From an uncultured Sulfitobacter sp. (GTDB lineage: Bacteria; Pseudomonadota; Alphaproteobacteria; Rhodobacterales; Rhodobacteraceae), in assembly GCF_947502895.1 (NCBI RefSeq), contig NZ_CANNBM010000006.1:84121-148120 (forward strand): a stretch of DNA of 64,000 bases, given 5' to 3'. Under the pieces are notes generated by a model, which saw only the letters and a list, made by a program, of their open reading frames with translations, had not been told where the DNA came from and ran no database searches. Position numbers and translations under genes: made by a program. Within the stretch, counting starts at the first letter, position 1. The number at the start of each line of letters is the position of its first letter. Positions 33,188 to 41,248 of the stretch are shown here, piece by piece.

Positions 33188-34453
33188 ATGCCAGCGCCAA
33201 ATTCTCCGGTCCCAGGACAAAACCTTAAAATTGATCCTGATCGTTTGTGGGACAGCCTGATGGAAATGGCGCAGATTGGTCCGGGTGTGGCGGGTGGTAA
33301 TAACCGCCAGACGCTGACCGATGCGGACGCCGAAGGCCGCGCGCTGTTTCAGCGCTGGTGTGAGGACGCGGGCTGCACCATGGGGCTTGACCAGATGGGG
33401 AACATGTTTGCGCGCCGTGAAGGCACCGATGCGGATGCGTTGCCAGTCTATGTCGGCAGTCATCTTGATACCCAGCCAACAGGTGGCAAATATGACGGTG
33501 TGCTGGGCGTTCTTGGCGGTTTGGAAATTTTGCGCACGCTCAATGATCTGGGCATTCAGACCAGACACCCTATCGTGGTGACCAATTTCACCAACGAAGA
33601 AGGCACGCGTTATGCGCCTGCTATGCTTTCCTCAGGGGTTTTTGCAGGCGTGCATACGCAGGACTGGGCCTACGAGAAAGTAGACGCCGAAGGAAAGAGC
33701 TTTGGCGATGAGTTGAAGCGGATCGGCTGGCGTGGAGATGAGGAAACGGGCGCGCGCAAGATGCATGCCTTCTTTGAGCTGCACATCGAGCAGGGGCCGA
33801 TTTTGGAGGCCGAGGGCCGCGATATTGGCGTGGTGACGCACGGCCAAGGCCTGTCGTGGACGCAAGTGACGGTGACGGGCAAGGATGCGCATACAGGCTC
33901 GACCCCGATGCCGTTGCGGCGCAATGCAGGTTTGGGGATGGCCCGGATATTGGAAAAGGTTGAGGAGATCGCGTTGAGCCACGCGCCCCATGCGGTGGGT
34001 GCGGCGGGGCATATCGATGTCTATCCTAACTCGCGCAATGTGATCCCTGGTCGGGTGGTGTTTACAGTTGATTTCCGTTCGCCGGAGTTAAGCGTGATCG
34101 AGGATATGGAGGCGCGGCTACGCGTTGAGGGGCAAGCGGTTGCCGATGCGATGGGGCTGGAGATTGAGTTCGAAAAGGTGGGCGGGTTTGATCCTGTCGC
34201 CTTTGATGAAGGCTGTGTCACTGCTGTGCGCAATGCGGCGGAGCGGTTGGGCTATTCGCACATGAACTTGATTTCGGGCGCGGGGCATGATGCGTGCTGG
34301 ATCAACCGCGTGGCGCCGACGGCGATGGTGATGTGTCCTTGTGTGGATGGGCTGTCGCACAATGAGGCGGAAGAGATCACCAAGGAATGGGCCATGGCGG
34401 GGGCGGATGTGTTGATGCATGCGGTTGTGGAGACGGCGGAGATTGTGGGGTGA
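33188..34453 (+). CDS. hyuC: Zn-dependent amidohydrolase: N-carbamoyl-beta-alanine amidohydrolase (beta-ureidopropionase) type
   Basis: It hydrolyses N-carbamoyl-beta-alanine (or the beta-aminoisobutyrate form) to the beta-amino acid, CO2 and NH3, the third step of the reductive pathway. This is an M20/AtzC-like hydantoinase/carbamoylase of 421 residues. Metal ligands: the His of VYVGSHLDTQPTGGKYDG, the EE of TNFTNEEGTRYAPAML, the His of FFELHIEQGP and the late His of GLSHNEAEE. The family dimer residue region GAGHDACWINRVAPTAM is present. AAAGGAG precedes the ATG at 33188. Substrate choice is inferred from the preT-preA-hydA context. Confidence 0.92.
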   Translation: MPAPNSPVPGQNLKIDPDRLWDSLMEMAQIGPGVAGGNNRQTLTDADAEGRALFQRWCEDAGCTMGLDQMGNMFARREGTDADALPVYVGSHLDTQPTGGKYDGVLGVLGGLEILRTLNDLGIQTRHPIVVTNFTNEEGTRYAPAMLSSGVFAGVHTQDWAYEKVDAEGKSFGDELKRIGWRGDEETGARKMHAFFELHIEQGPILEAEGRDIGVVTHGQGLSWTQVTVTGKDAHTGSTPMPLRRNAGLGMARILEKVEEIALSHAPHAVGAAGHIDVYPNSRNVIPGRVVFTVDFRSPELSVIEDMEARLRVEGQAVADAMGLEIEFEKVGGFDPVAFDEGCVTAVRNAAERLGYSHMNLISGAGHDACWINRVAPTAMVMCPCVDGLSHNEAEEITKEWAMAGADVLMHAVVETAEIVG

Positions 34454-34785
34454 GTGGTGAGGCCGTTCGTAGTCGAAGGAAAAAACTAAATTTGTCGCAA
34501 GAGGAATTAAGCGAGAAGGCCGGAATTTCGCGCCCTTATTTGAGTCAAATTGAAAGTGGGACGAGGCCCGGAAGCGTGAGCGTGCTGGAGAAGATAGCGG
34601 GAGCCCTTGGCATAGAGGTGAAAGAATTTTTTTCTACGCCCGGATTGTCTCAGCCTGAACTAGAAGAGACAGAAATTGAGCTTTTGATAGCTTTTGCTAA
34701 GCTTGACGAAATCGACAGGAACTCAGTACTTCAGCATGCTAAGGCACTTGCGCAAGTTACGGAAATGAAAGGTATTCTATCATGA
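34450..34785 (+). CDS. XRE family helix-turn-helix regulator, low GC
   Basis: A 111-residue Cro/C1-type protein. The helix-turn-helix occupies about residues 5-60 (RSRRKKLNLSQEELSEKAG, then ISRPYLSQIESGTRPGS). The tail is acidic (ELEETEIELLIAF) and ends helical. It starts with GTG overlapping the hyuC stop (GTGA) and ends overlapping the hydA ATG (ATGA), so it is locked into the operon at both ends. By hand count its GC is about 46%, clearly below its neighbours, and the DNA has A-rich runs unlike them, which suggests transfer. It resembles the controller proteins of restriction systems or phage-type repressors. Confidence 0.85.
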   Translation: MSGEAVRSRRKKLNLSQEELSEKAGISRPYLSQIESGTRPGSVSVLEKIAGALGIEVKEFFSTPGLSQPELEETEIELLIAFAKLDEIDRNSVLQHAKALAQVTEMKGILS

Positions 34786-36242
34786 CCAAAGTAATCAAAG
34801 GCGGCACGGTCGTCACGGCGGACCGGACTTGGAAAGCGGATATTCTGATCGAGGGCGAGAAGATCGTTCGCATTGGCGAGGACCTCAAGGGTGACGAGTA
34901 TATCGATGCGGAGGGGGCCTATGTGATCCCCGGCGGGATTGATCCGCATACGCATCTGGAGATGCCGTTTATGGGGACCACGGCGGCGGAGACGTTCGAG
35001 AGCGGGACGTGGGCGGCGGCCTGTGGCGGGACCACGATGGTGGTGGATTTCTGTTTGCCGGGGGCGGACGGGGATTTGAAAAATGCGATTAACGAGTGGC
35101 ACCGTAAGTCAGCGCCACAGATTTGTTCGGACGTGGGATACCACATGGCGATCACGGGCTGGGACGAGAATGTGTTCAATGGCATGAAAGATGCGATTGA
35201 TATGGGCGTGAATTCGTTCAAGCATTTCATGGCCTATAAGGGCGCATTGATGATCGAGGACGACGAGATGTTCGCCTCGTTCAAGCGTTGTGCAGAGCTG
35301 GGTGCGCTGCCGATGGTGCATGCAGAGAACGGCGATCTGGTTGCGGAATTGCAGCAGAAGTATTTTGACGAGGGGATCACGGGGCCTGAGGGGCATGCCT
35401 ATTCCCGCCCGCCTGAATTGGAGGGCGAAGCGGCCAACCGTGCGATCACGATTGCGGATACGGCGGGTGTGCCTTTGTATATCGTGCATGTGTCGTGTGA
35501 GCAGACGCATGAGGCCATTCGCCGTGCGCGGCAAAAGGGGATGCGGGTGTATGGCGAGCCGCTGATCCAGTTTTTGACCTTGGATGAGTCCGAGTATTTC
35601 AACAAGGATTGGGACCATGCCGCGCGGCGTGTGATGTCACCGCCGTTCCGCTCCAAGGACCATCAGGACAGCCTTTGGGCTGGTTTGCAGGCAGGATCGT
35701 TGCAAGTGGTTGCGACGGATCATGCGGCGTTCAGCACCGAGCAGAAGCGTGCGGGACGTGACGACTTCAGGATCATCCCGAACGGGTCGAACGGGCTGGA
35801 AGAACGCTTGGCCGTTCTGTGGACCGAAGGGGTTGAGACGGGGCGTTTGACGATGAACGAGTTTGTTGCTGCGACCAGCACAAACGTGGCGAAGATTTTG
35901 AACATCTACCCGCGCAAAGGGGCGCTGGTGGAAGGGGCTGATGCGGATATTGTGGTGTGGGATCCGAAGATTACCAAGACGATCTCGCCTGCGAACCACC
36001 ATTCGGTTCTGGATTATAATGTCTTTGAAGGGTTCGAGGTGCGCGCGCAGAGCCGCTTTACCCTGAGCCGTGGGGAAGTGATCTGGGCTTGGGGGCAGAA
36101 CTCGCAGCCCAGCCCTGGGCGGGGGCGGTTTATCCCGCGACCAGCGTTCCCGAGTGCGAATGTGGCGCTGAGCAAGTGGAAAGAGCTGAATTCGCCCAAG
36201 ATGATCAAGCGGGATCCGTTGAATATTCCGGCGGGGATTTGA
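34782..36242 (+). CDS. hydA: Dihydropyrimidinase (D-hydantoinase)
   Basis: The second enzyme of the pathway: it opens 5,6-dihydrouracil or dihydrothymine to the N-carbamoyl-beta-amino acid. A binuclear zinc amidohydrolase of 486 residues. Ligands: GGIDPHTHLEMPFMG (HxH), the carboxylated Lys in SFKHFMAYKGALM, His in MVHAENGDL, His in YIVHVSCEQTHEAI and Asp in VATDHAAFSTEQK. The C-terminus has GRGRFIPRPAF, typical of dihydropyrimidinases. It lies between two low-GC genes: it overlaps the XRE gene by 4 bases and the next gene starts on the base after its stop. Confidence 0.96.
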   Translation: MTKVIKGGTVVTADRTWKADILIEGEKIVRIGEDLKGDEYIDAEGAYVIPGGIDPHTHLEMPFMGTTAAETFESGTWAAACGGTTMVVDFCLPGADGDLKNAINEWHRKSAPQICSDVGYHMAITGWDENVFNGMKDAIDMGVNSFKHFMAYKGALMIEDDEMFASFKRCAELGALPMVHAENGDLVAELQQKYFDEGITGPEGHAYSRPPELEGEAANRAITIADTAGVPLYIVHVSCEQTHEAIRRARQKGMRVYGEPLIQFLTLDESEYFNKDWDHAARRVMSPPFRSKDHQDSLWAGLQAGSLQVVATDHAAFSTEQKRAGRDDFRIIPNGSNGLEERLAVLWTEGVETGRLTMNEFVAATSTNVAKILNIYPRKGALVEGADADIVVWDPKITKTISPANHHSVLDYNVFEGFEVRAQSRFTLSRGEVIWAWGQNSQPSPGRGRFIPRPAFPSANVALSKWKELNSPKMIKRDPLNIPAGI

Positions 36243-36791
36243 GTGGCAACATATTCGGATAAAGCTCAACCGTTTCTTGATCTCATTGCCGCCTATGTTT
36301 TCAACGATAGAGCCTTCCGAGACTGGTTGGTTCAAGGCACATCAAGTGAACAAGGCTACGAAGGCTCAACTCCTTTGATAGAAGAACAGAAACGGACGCG
36401 TTGGGTGCATAAGCCTACAAAGCAACCGTTCTGGGCGAATTACTGGTGTGGTAGGGATCGCGATTGTACCTGTCGAATTGAGGGAAGTAAGGGATTAGAG
36501 TCGGATGCGATCTTTTTTCTGCGAAATGACGCGGGTAGAACTTTGGCAATACACGTCGAATTCAAGCATCCAAATGAGGCATTCAGCTTTGGTCAACCTG
36601 AAGCATATCCCCTTCGCGCGGAGTGTTTTGCGCAAACGCATTCAGCGCGGAGAACTTTGAATGCACATGAGGATTGGATGACCGTGCTATTTTGTGGAGA
36701 TGAAGCCTTGGATGATCCACGCTTAAAGTGCTTTGATCGTGTGATAACACATGTGCAGGCTGCAAATAAAATTGTGGAATGGCCACAATGA
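36243..36791 (+). CDS. Unknown protein with PD-(D/E)XK nuclease-like motif, low GC
   Basis: I recognise no named family in this 182-residue protein. It has a pattern like PD-(D/E)XK/RecB-type nucleases: Asp88 in ESDAIFFL, then IHVEFKHP with Glu106-x-Lys108, then GQPEAYPL, giving a Q118-xxx-Y122 motif, and a hydrophobic strand WMTVLF near 145. Several Cys and Trp occur before it (WANYWCGRDRDCTCR). The GTG start falls directly after the hydA stop and the end overlaps the ATPase ATG. GC is about 48% by hand count. It may be a partner of the XRE protein on the other side of hydA. Nuclease activity is inference from motifs only. Confidence 0.6.
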   Translation: MATYSDKAQPFLDLIAAYVFNDRAFRDWLVQGTSSEQGYEGSTPLIEEQKRTRWVHKPTKQPFWANYWCGRDRDCTCRIEGSKGLESDAIFFLRNDAGRTLAIHVEFKHPNEAFSFGQPEAYPLRAECFAQTHSARRTLNAHEDWMTVLFCGDEALDDPRLKCFDRVITHVQAANKIVEWPQ

Positions 36792-37561
36792 CAGTTATTA
36801 GCGCCAAAAATCTCGACCTAACCTTCGAGACAAATGACGGCCCTGTCCATGCGCTCAAGGGTGTTGATCTGGACATCAAGCAGGGGGATTTCGTCAGTTT
36901 TATCGGGCCTTCGGGCTGTGGGAAGACGACTTTTCTGCGGGTGATGGCGGATTTGGAGCAGCCTACGGGGGGGGAGATTACCGTGAATGGGGTGTCTCCG
37001 CGTGCGGCGCGTGAGGCGCGGGCTTATGGGTATGTGTTTCAGGCGGCGGGGTTGTATCCTTGGCGCACGATTGGCGGAAATATTCGCCTGCCGTTGGAGA
37101 TTATGGGCGTTCCGAAAGCAGAGCAGGCGGAGCGGGTGAGCCGTGTACTGGAATTGGTCGAGCTGAGCGGGTTCGAGAACAAGTTTCCATGGCAGTTGAG
37201 TGGCGGGATGCAGCAGCGGGCGAGTATTGCGCGGGCGCTAAGCTTTAACGCTGATTTGCTGCTCATGGATGAGCCTTTTGGCGCATTGGACGAGATTGTG
37301 CGCGACCATTTAAACGAACAGTTGCTGCATTTGTGGGAGCGGACAGGCAAGACGATTGCCTTTGTCACACACTCGATCCCCGAGGCGGTGTATTTAAGTA
37401 CAAAAATTGTGGTGATGAGCCCGAGGCCCGGGCGGATCACGGATGTGATCGAGAGCACGTTGCCAAAGGAGCGGCCATTAGAGATACGCGAAAGCGCTGA
37501 GTTTCTCGCGATTGCGCACCGCGTCCGTGAGGGGTTGCGTGCGGGGCATGCAGATGAGTGA
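36788..37561 (+). CDS. ABC importer ATP-binding protein, SsuB/TauB/ThiZ type (probable pyrimidine import)
   Basis: A 257-residue ATPase with Walker A GPSGCGKTTFLRVMAD (about 38), Q-loop VFQAAGLYPW, signature LSGGMQQRASIARA (about 140), Walker B LLLMDEPFGALDE and switch His in FVTHSIPEAV. It belongs to the nitrate/sulfonate/taurine/HMP-precursor transporter group. Two in-frame starts exist, at 36779 and 36788; I chose 36788 because ATGA overlaps the preceding stop, as elsewhere in this operon. With the two permeases and the binding protein downstream it makes a complete importer, inferred from context to carry pyrimidine or hydantoin-like compounds. Confidence 0.92.
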   Translation: MTVISAKNLDLTFETNDGPVHALKGVDLDIKQGDFVSFIGPSGCGKTTFLRVMADLEQPTGGEITVNGVSPRAAREARAYGYVFQAAGLYPWRTIGGNIRLPLEIMGVPKAEQAERVSRVLELVELSGFENKFPWQLSGGMQQRASIARALSFNADLLLMDEPFGALDEIVRDHLNEQLLHLWERTGKTIAFVTHSIPEAVYLSTKIVVMSPRPGRITDVIESTLPKERPLEIRESAEFLAIAHRVREGLRAGHADE

Positions 37562-37688
37562 CGTCGTGCGACACGCGCGTTCCGCGGCGTCCCGCCCACC
37601 GTCCCGTTCGAGGATGATCGCGGTGCGTGCATTGGGGGCGTCTGTGGGATCGACTTTGCATGGAAGAATGAAGGAGGGGTGCGCGTGA
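37554..37688 (+). CDS. Possible 44-residue small protein linking ATPase and permease genes
   Basis: An open frame too short to be found routinely. Its ATG lies 8 bases before the end of the ATPase gene and its TGA overlaps the permease GTG at 37685 (GTGA). It would fill the only gap of this operon segment. The product is Arg/Ser/Ala-rich with no domain: it begins MSDVVRHARSAASRPPS and ends GRMKEGCA. It may be real, may serve only to carry ribosomes to the permease start, or may be chance. No independent ribosome site is obvious. Confidence 0.3.
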   Translation: MSDVVRHARSAASRPPSRSRMIAVRALGASVGSTLHGRMKEGCA

Positions 37689-38605
37689 AATCCGTTGTGC
37701 CTGTTCTTACGGTTGTGGCTGCGATCCTTGGGGTTTGGTTGCTGTCTGTCATTCCGATGAACATGCATCTGGTTGCGGATCAGGCGCAGCGGGACGGGGC
37801 GGTCGTGCAGCCAGACACGCCGCGCGCGCGGCAAGAAGTTGGCGGCCTTGCGCTGGCGCTTCGCAATCATGCGCTGGTGCCGCTGACCTATAGTTTCAAG
37901 CGGCCCCGTCTGCCCAGCCCGCAGCAGGTAGCAGGCGAAATGGTAGATACGATTTTTGGTAAAAAAATTACTTCGAAACGCTCGCTTGTATATCACGGAT
38001 GGGTCACGCTGGCGCCCACATTGTTGGGATTTGTGATCGGGACAGTTTCGGGCATTTTGCTGGCCGTGGGCATTGTGTACAGCCGCGTGATGGATCGCTC
38101 TGTCATGCCATGGGCCATCGTGAGCCAGACGATTCCTATTTTGGCGCTGGCACCGATGGTAATCGTTGTATTGGGATCAATGGGGATACAGGGGCTTTTC
38201 CCCAAATCTCTCATTGCGGCCTACCTGTCGTTCTTTCCTGTAGTCGTTGGGATGGTCAAAGGGCTGCGTAGCCCGTCTGCGATGCAGTTGGATTTGTTGC
38301 GGACTTATAATGCGTCCGGATCGCAAGGGTTTTGGTCTTTGCGTTTGCCTGCCTCGGCACCCTATTTGTTTGCATCGCTGAAGATCGGGATATCCGCATC
38401 GCTGGTGGGCACGATTGTGGCAGAGTTGCCTACAGGTGCGCGGGCCGGATTCGGGGCGCGGATGCTGGTGGGCGATCAGTATGGTCAACCCTTGGTCAGT
38501 TGGGCGGCTTTGTTTGCGGCAGCTTTGACAGCGGCAGCACTGGTGGGCCTGTTCAGTGCGATTGAGCGGCTTACGCTCCGGCGTATGGGGATGGCCACCA
38601 CATGA
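37685..38605 (+). CDS. ABC importer permease 1, SsuC-like
   Basis: A 306-residue inner-membrane permease with an N-terminal anchor (about 3-22), a periplasmic insert, then the core transmembrane helices. The coupling-helix region QLDLLRTYNASGSQGFWSLR (about 205) and LRLPASAPYLFASLKIG match the BPD_transp_1 EAA loop. A strong AAGGAGG lies 7 bases before the GTG at 37685, which I prefer to the GTG at 37679, which is too close to it. It is followed by a second permease with 4-base overlap, so the transporter is a heterodimer. Confidence 0.9.
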   Translation: MKSVVPVLTVVAAILGVWLLSVIPMNMHLVADQAQRDGAVVQPDTPRARQEVGGLALALRNHALVPLTYSFKRPRLPSPQQVAGEMVDTIFGKKITSKRSLVYHGWVTLAPTLLGFVIGTVSGILLAVGIVYSRVMDRSVMPWAIVSQTIPILALAPMVIVVLGSMGIQGLFPKSLIAAYLSFFPVVVGMVKGLRSPSAMQLDLLRTYNASGSQGFWSLRLPASAPYLFASLKIGISASLVGTIVAELPTGARAGFGARMLVGDQYGQPLVSWAALFAAALTAAALVGLFSAIERLTLRRMGMATT

Positions 38606-39444
38606 TATATGTCATCCTTGGTTTCGTGATCTGGGCCGCAGGGTGGTGGCTGAATGTGCGGCTGTCTAACGGGGCTGCAAGTGATACGCGGGCCGTGCGT
38701 GTATTGGTTCCTGCAATTTTTGGCCTAACGATTGTGATCGTGTGGGAGATGATGGTGCGCGGGTTCGAGGTGAACCCTGTGATCCTGCCTGCGCCCTCGT
38801 CCGTGATAGCGCGGCTGGGGCAGGAAGGGCCGATCCTCTGGGCGGATTTCCAGCAGACGATCCTCAAAGGCGCGCTGAGTGGTTATGTCATTGGAACAAT
38901 TGCGGCCTTTGTAGTGGCGATCTTTGCAGATCGTTCGGATTTTCTGACGCGGGGGATTCTGCCTGTAGGCAGCTTTATGGCTGCTCTGCCGATTGTGGGG
39001 ACAGCACCGATCTTTGTGAAATGGCTTGGCAGTGATTGGGAGTCAAAGGCGGCTGTTGTTGCGGTGATGGTGTTCTTTCCTATTCTTGTAAACACCGTTG
39101 CAGGATTGAAGGACACCGACAGCATGCAGCGCGACCTGATGCGGACCTATGCGGCGGGGTATTGGGAAAGCCTGTTCAAGCTGCGCTTGCCTGCGGCGAT
39201 GCCGTTTATCTTCAACGGGCTCAAAATCGGAACGACGCTTGCGCTGATCGGGGCGATTGTTGCTGAATTTTTCGGCTCTCCCACAGTTGGAATGGGCTTT
39301 CGCATCTCGACCAGCTTTGGACAGCTTGCACTGGATATGGTCTGGGCCGAGATTGTGGTGGCCGCAGTGGCGGGCAGCGCATTTTACGGAGCAATGACTC
39401 TGTTGGAAAAACGGATGACTTTCTGGCATCCTTCACAACGATAA
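38602..39444 (+). CDS. ABC importer permease 2, SsuC-like
   Basis: A 280-residue inner-membrane permease paired with the gene before it. Six or more hydrophobic segments are seen; the EAA loop is SMQRDLMRTYAAGYWESLFK with LRLPAAMPFIFNGLKIGTTL. GLIPxxx-type periplasmic start VNPVILPAPSSV is typical of the SsuC/TauC group. Start overlaps the previous stop (ATGA). It ends 66 bases before the binding-protein gene. Confidence 0.92.
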   Translation: MIYVILGFVIWAAGWWLNVRLSNGAASDTRAVRVLVPAIFGLTIVIVWEMMVRGFEVNPVILPAPSSVIARLGQEGPILWADFQQTILKGALSGYVIGTIAAFVVAIFADRSDFLTRGILPVGSFMAALPIVGTAPIFVKWLGSDWESKAAVVAVMVFFPILVNTVAGLKDTDSMQRDLMRTYAAGYWESLFKLRLPAAMPFIFNGLKIGTTLALIGAIVAEFFGSPTVGMGFRISTSFGQLALDMVWAEIVVAAVAGSAFYGAMTLLEKRMTFWHPSQR

Positions 39445-39510
39445 CGATGATCCCGCACAAGTGGGGCCCAAAAAGAACACGTATTAACCAACCGACTTGG
39501 AGGTCGAACG

Positions 39511-40506
39511 ATGAAAAGATTTATGATGGCAGCAGCATGTGCAGCGAGCTTTGCGGCCGCGCCTGTGTTTGCGGACGGACATGCGAATACGGTGACGTTG
39601 CAATTGCAGTGGGTCACACAATCGCAGTTTGCTGGCTATTACGTCGCGCAGGACAAAGGGTTTTATGAGGCCGAGGGGCTCGATGTGACCATCCTGCCTG
39701 GTGGGCCTGATATTGCGCCACCGCAGGTTCTGGCAGGGGGCGGGGCAGATGCAATGCTGAACTGGATGCCGAGTGCGCTGGCAGCGCGTGAGAAGGGCCT
39801 GCCGGTTGTGAATATCGCGCAACCGTTCAAGACATCGGGCCTGATGCTGACCTGTTGGAAAGATACCGGCATCACTGGTGTTCAGGACTTTAAAGGCAAA
39901 ACCATCGGTGTCTGGTTCTTTGGGAACGAATACCCGTTCCTGTCGTGGATGAGCCAAGAGGGTATTAGCACGGATGGTGGTGAGGACGGTGTGACCGTTC
40001 TTAAACAGGGTTTTAACGTCGATCCACTGCTGCAACGTGAGGCGGACTGTATCTCGACCATGACATATAATGAATACGGTCAGGTGCTGGATGCGGGCGT
40101 GAACCCTGATGAGTTGGTGACGTTCAAATATGAAGACCAAGGCGTGGCCACGTTGGAAGACGGGATTTATGTGCTTGAGGACAATCTCGATGACCCAGTG
40201 TTTGTGGACAAAATGGTGCGCTTTGTGCGCGCATCCATGAAGGGCTGGGAATATGCGGCGGCCAATCCTGAGGAAGCGGGCGGTATCATCATCGAGAATG
40301 ACGAGACAGGCGCGCAATCCGAAGAAGCGCAGGTGCGCATGATGAAAGAGATTGCCAAGCTGACCGCTGGCTCAACCGGCGCCTTGGTTGAGGCGGATTT
40401 CCAGCGCACGGTTGATACACTGCTGGCGGGTGGGTCTGACCCCGTCATTTCCAAGCAGCCAGAGGGTGCGTGGACCAGCGCGATTACAGATGCTGCTTTG
40501 AAATAA
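39511..40506 (+). CDS. ABC importer substrate-binding protein, NMT1/ThiY-like
   Basis: A 331-residue periplasmic binding protein with a signal peptide (about 1-22, ending PVFADGH). The mature start VTLQLQWVTQSQFAGYYVAQ followed by DKGFYEAEGLDVTILPGGPD is the NMT1/THI5-like hallmark, a family that binds pyrimidine precursors such as HMP and formylaminopyrimidine in other bacteria. This agrees with a role in pyrimidine uptake for the catabolic enzymes encoded upstream. CWKDTGI at about 112 and YPFLSWMSQ near 150 lie in the ligand cleft region of the family. The ligand itself is inferred. Confidence 0.92.
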   Translation: MKRFMMAAACAASFAAAPVFADGHANTVTLQLQWVTQSQFAGYYVAQDKGFYEAEGLDVTILPGGPDIAPPQVLAGGGADAMLNWMPSALAAREKGLPVVNIAQPFKTSGLMLTCWKDTGITGVQDFKGKTIGVWFFGNEYPFLSWMSQEGISTDGGEDGVTVLKQGFNVDPLLQREADCISTMTYNEYGQVLDAGVNPDELVTFKYEDQGVATLEDGIYVLEDNLDDPVFVDKMVRFVRASMKGWEYAAANPEEAGGIIIENDETGAQSEEAQVRMMKEIAKLTAGSTGALVEADFQRTVDTLLAGGSDPVISKQPEGAWTSAITDAALK

Positions 40507-40523
40507 GCACATATTAGACGAAA

Positions 40524-40551
40524 CTGGCCGGAGGTAGACGCCTCCGGCCAG
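40524..40551. terminator. Strong hairpin between converging genes
   Basis: CTGGCCGGAGG, a 6-base loop and CCTCCGGCCAG make a perfect 11-bp GC-rich stem just after the binding-protein gene and before the end of the convergent unknown gene. A TTTCG run follows only on the minus strand. It probably ends transcription in both directions. Confidence 0.7.
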
Positions 40552-40561
40552 CCAAATGCAC

Positions 40562-41248
40562 TTAGGCGTCGCTTATCGTAATAGCGTTCACCTGTCCGGG
40601 TGCTGATGCGGTCACTTTGATCCCGTCAAGTTCTACGGAGATTGAACCGCTACCGTCGGAGTATTGGCAGTGTTTTGTGTGAACATCTTTGATGTGATCG
40701 CGGATGAAATCGCCTTTGGTATCGTTCTTTGCATCCGAATAGAAATCATAATTCGAAATACCAAGGCCGATGCCGTAACTGCCGCGGGGGATCTTCCTGA
40801 CTAGCAGGGCAATCTGATGGAATGATCCGCCGCTGTTGCTGTTGAGGCGCAAGGATGTCTCAAACCCCATACCCCCACCGATCCCGTCGAGTTTCGCCGT
40901 CGTGCCAGCAGCATAGATCTGAAACAGGTCTTTTGCCTGCCACTTCTGAAGCTGCTCGTCCAATTCGCTGTCGGATGGATTGTTACCATAATGGACCTTG
41001 GCGGCGTTCATGAACTTTGTAAATTCATAGAAGTATCCAGGCAGCGTCACAGAGGGCGCTTGCACATAGTTTCCATGGTGGGTTTTGTACGATTTGAGGT
41101 CATACGAGTGGTGGGATTCGTTCGTTATTATTGCTCCGATTGAGCTTGAACCCGCATCGCGAACGGCGGTGGCAAGTTCATTGGCCGCTTGGGAGGCAGC
41201 AGTCGCGATAGCGCCGATAATGGCAGCGGTAATGGCTGGTTCTGGCAT
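40562..41248 (-). CDS. Unknown protein, possibly actinoporin-like
   Basis: A 228-residue protein with no signal peptide. The first 33 residues (ITAAIIGAIATAASQAANEL) form a long amphipathic/hydrophobic helix. A beta-rich body follows with GAIITNES, VTLPGYF and GIGLGISNYDFYSDAKND. The layout and local patterns recall actinoporins: an N-terminal insertion helix, a DNES-like segment, VILPEF and PFDYNWYSNWWD. This is a by-eye resemblance, and an insert at about 88-115 has no counterpart. Other beta-sandwich families are possible. A ribosome site (TAGGA) precedes the ATG, and an AT-rich promoter region lies upstream. Confidence 0.5.
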   Translation of the reverse strand: MPEPAITAAIIGAIATAASQAANELATAVRDAGSSSIGAIITNESHHSYDLKSYKTHHGNYVQAPSVTLPGYFYEFTKFMNAAKVHYGNNPSDSELDEQLQKWQAKDLFQIYAAGTTAKLDGIGGGMGFETSLRLNSNSGGSFHQIALLVRKIPRGSYGIGLGISNYDFYSDAKNDTKGDFIRDHIKDVHTKHCQYSDGSGSISVELDGIKVTASAPGQVNAITISDA

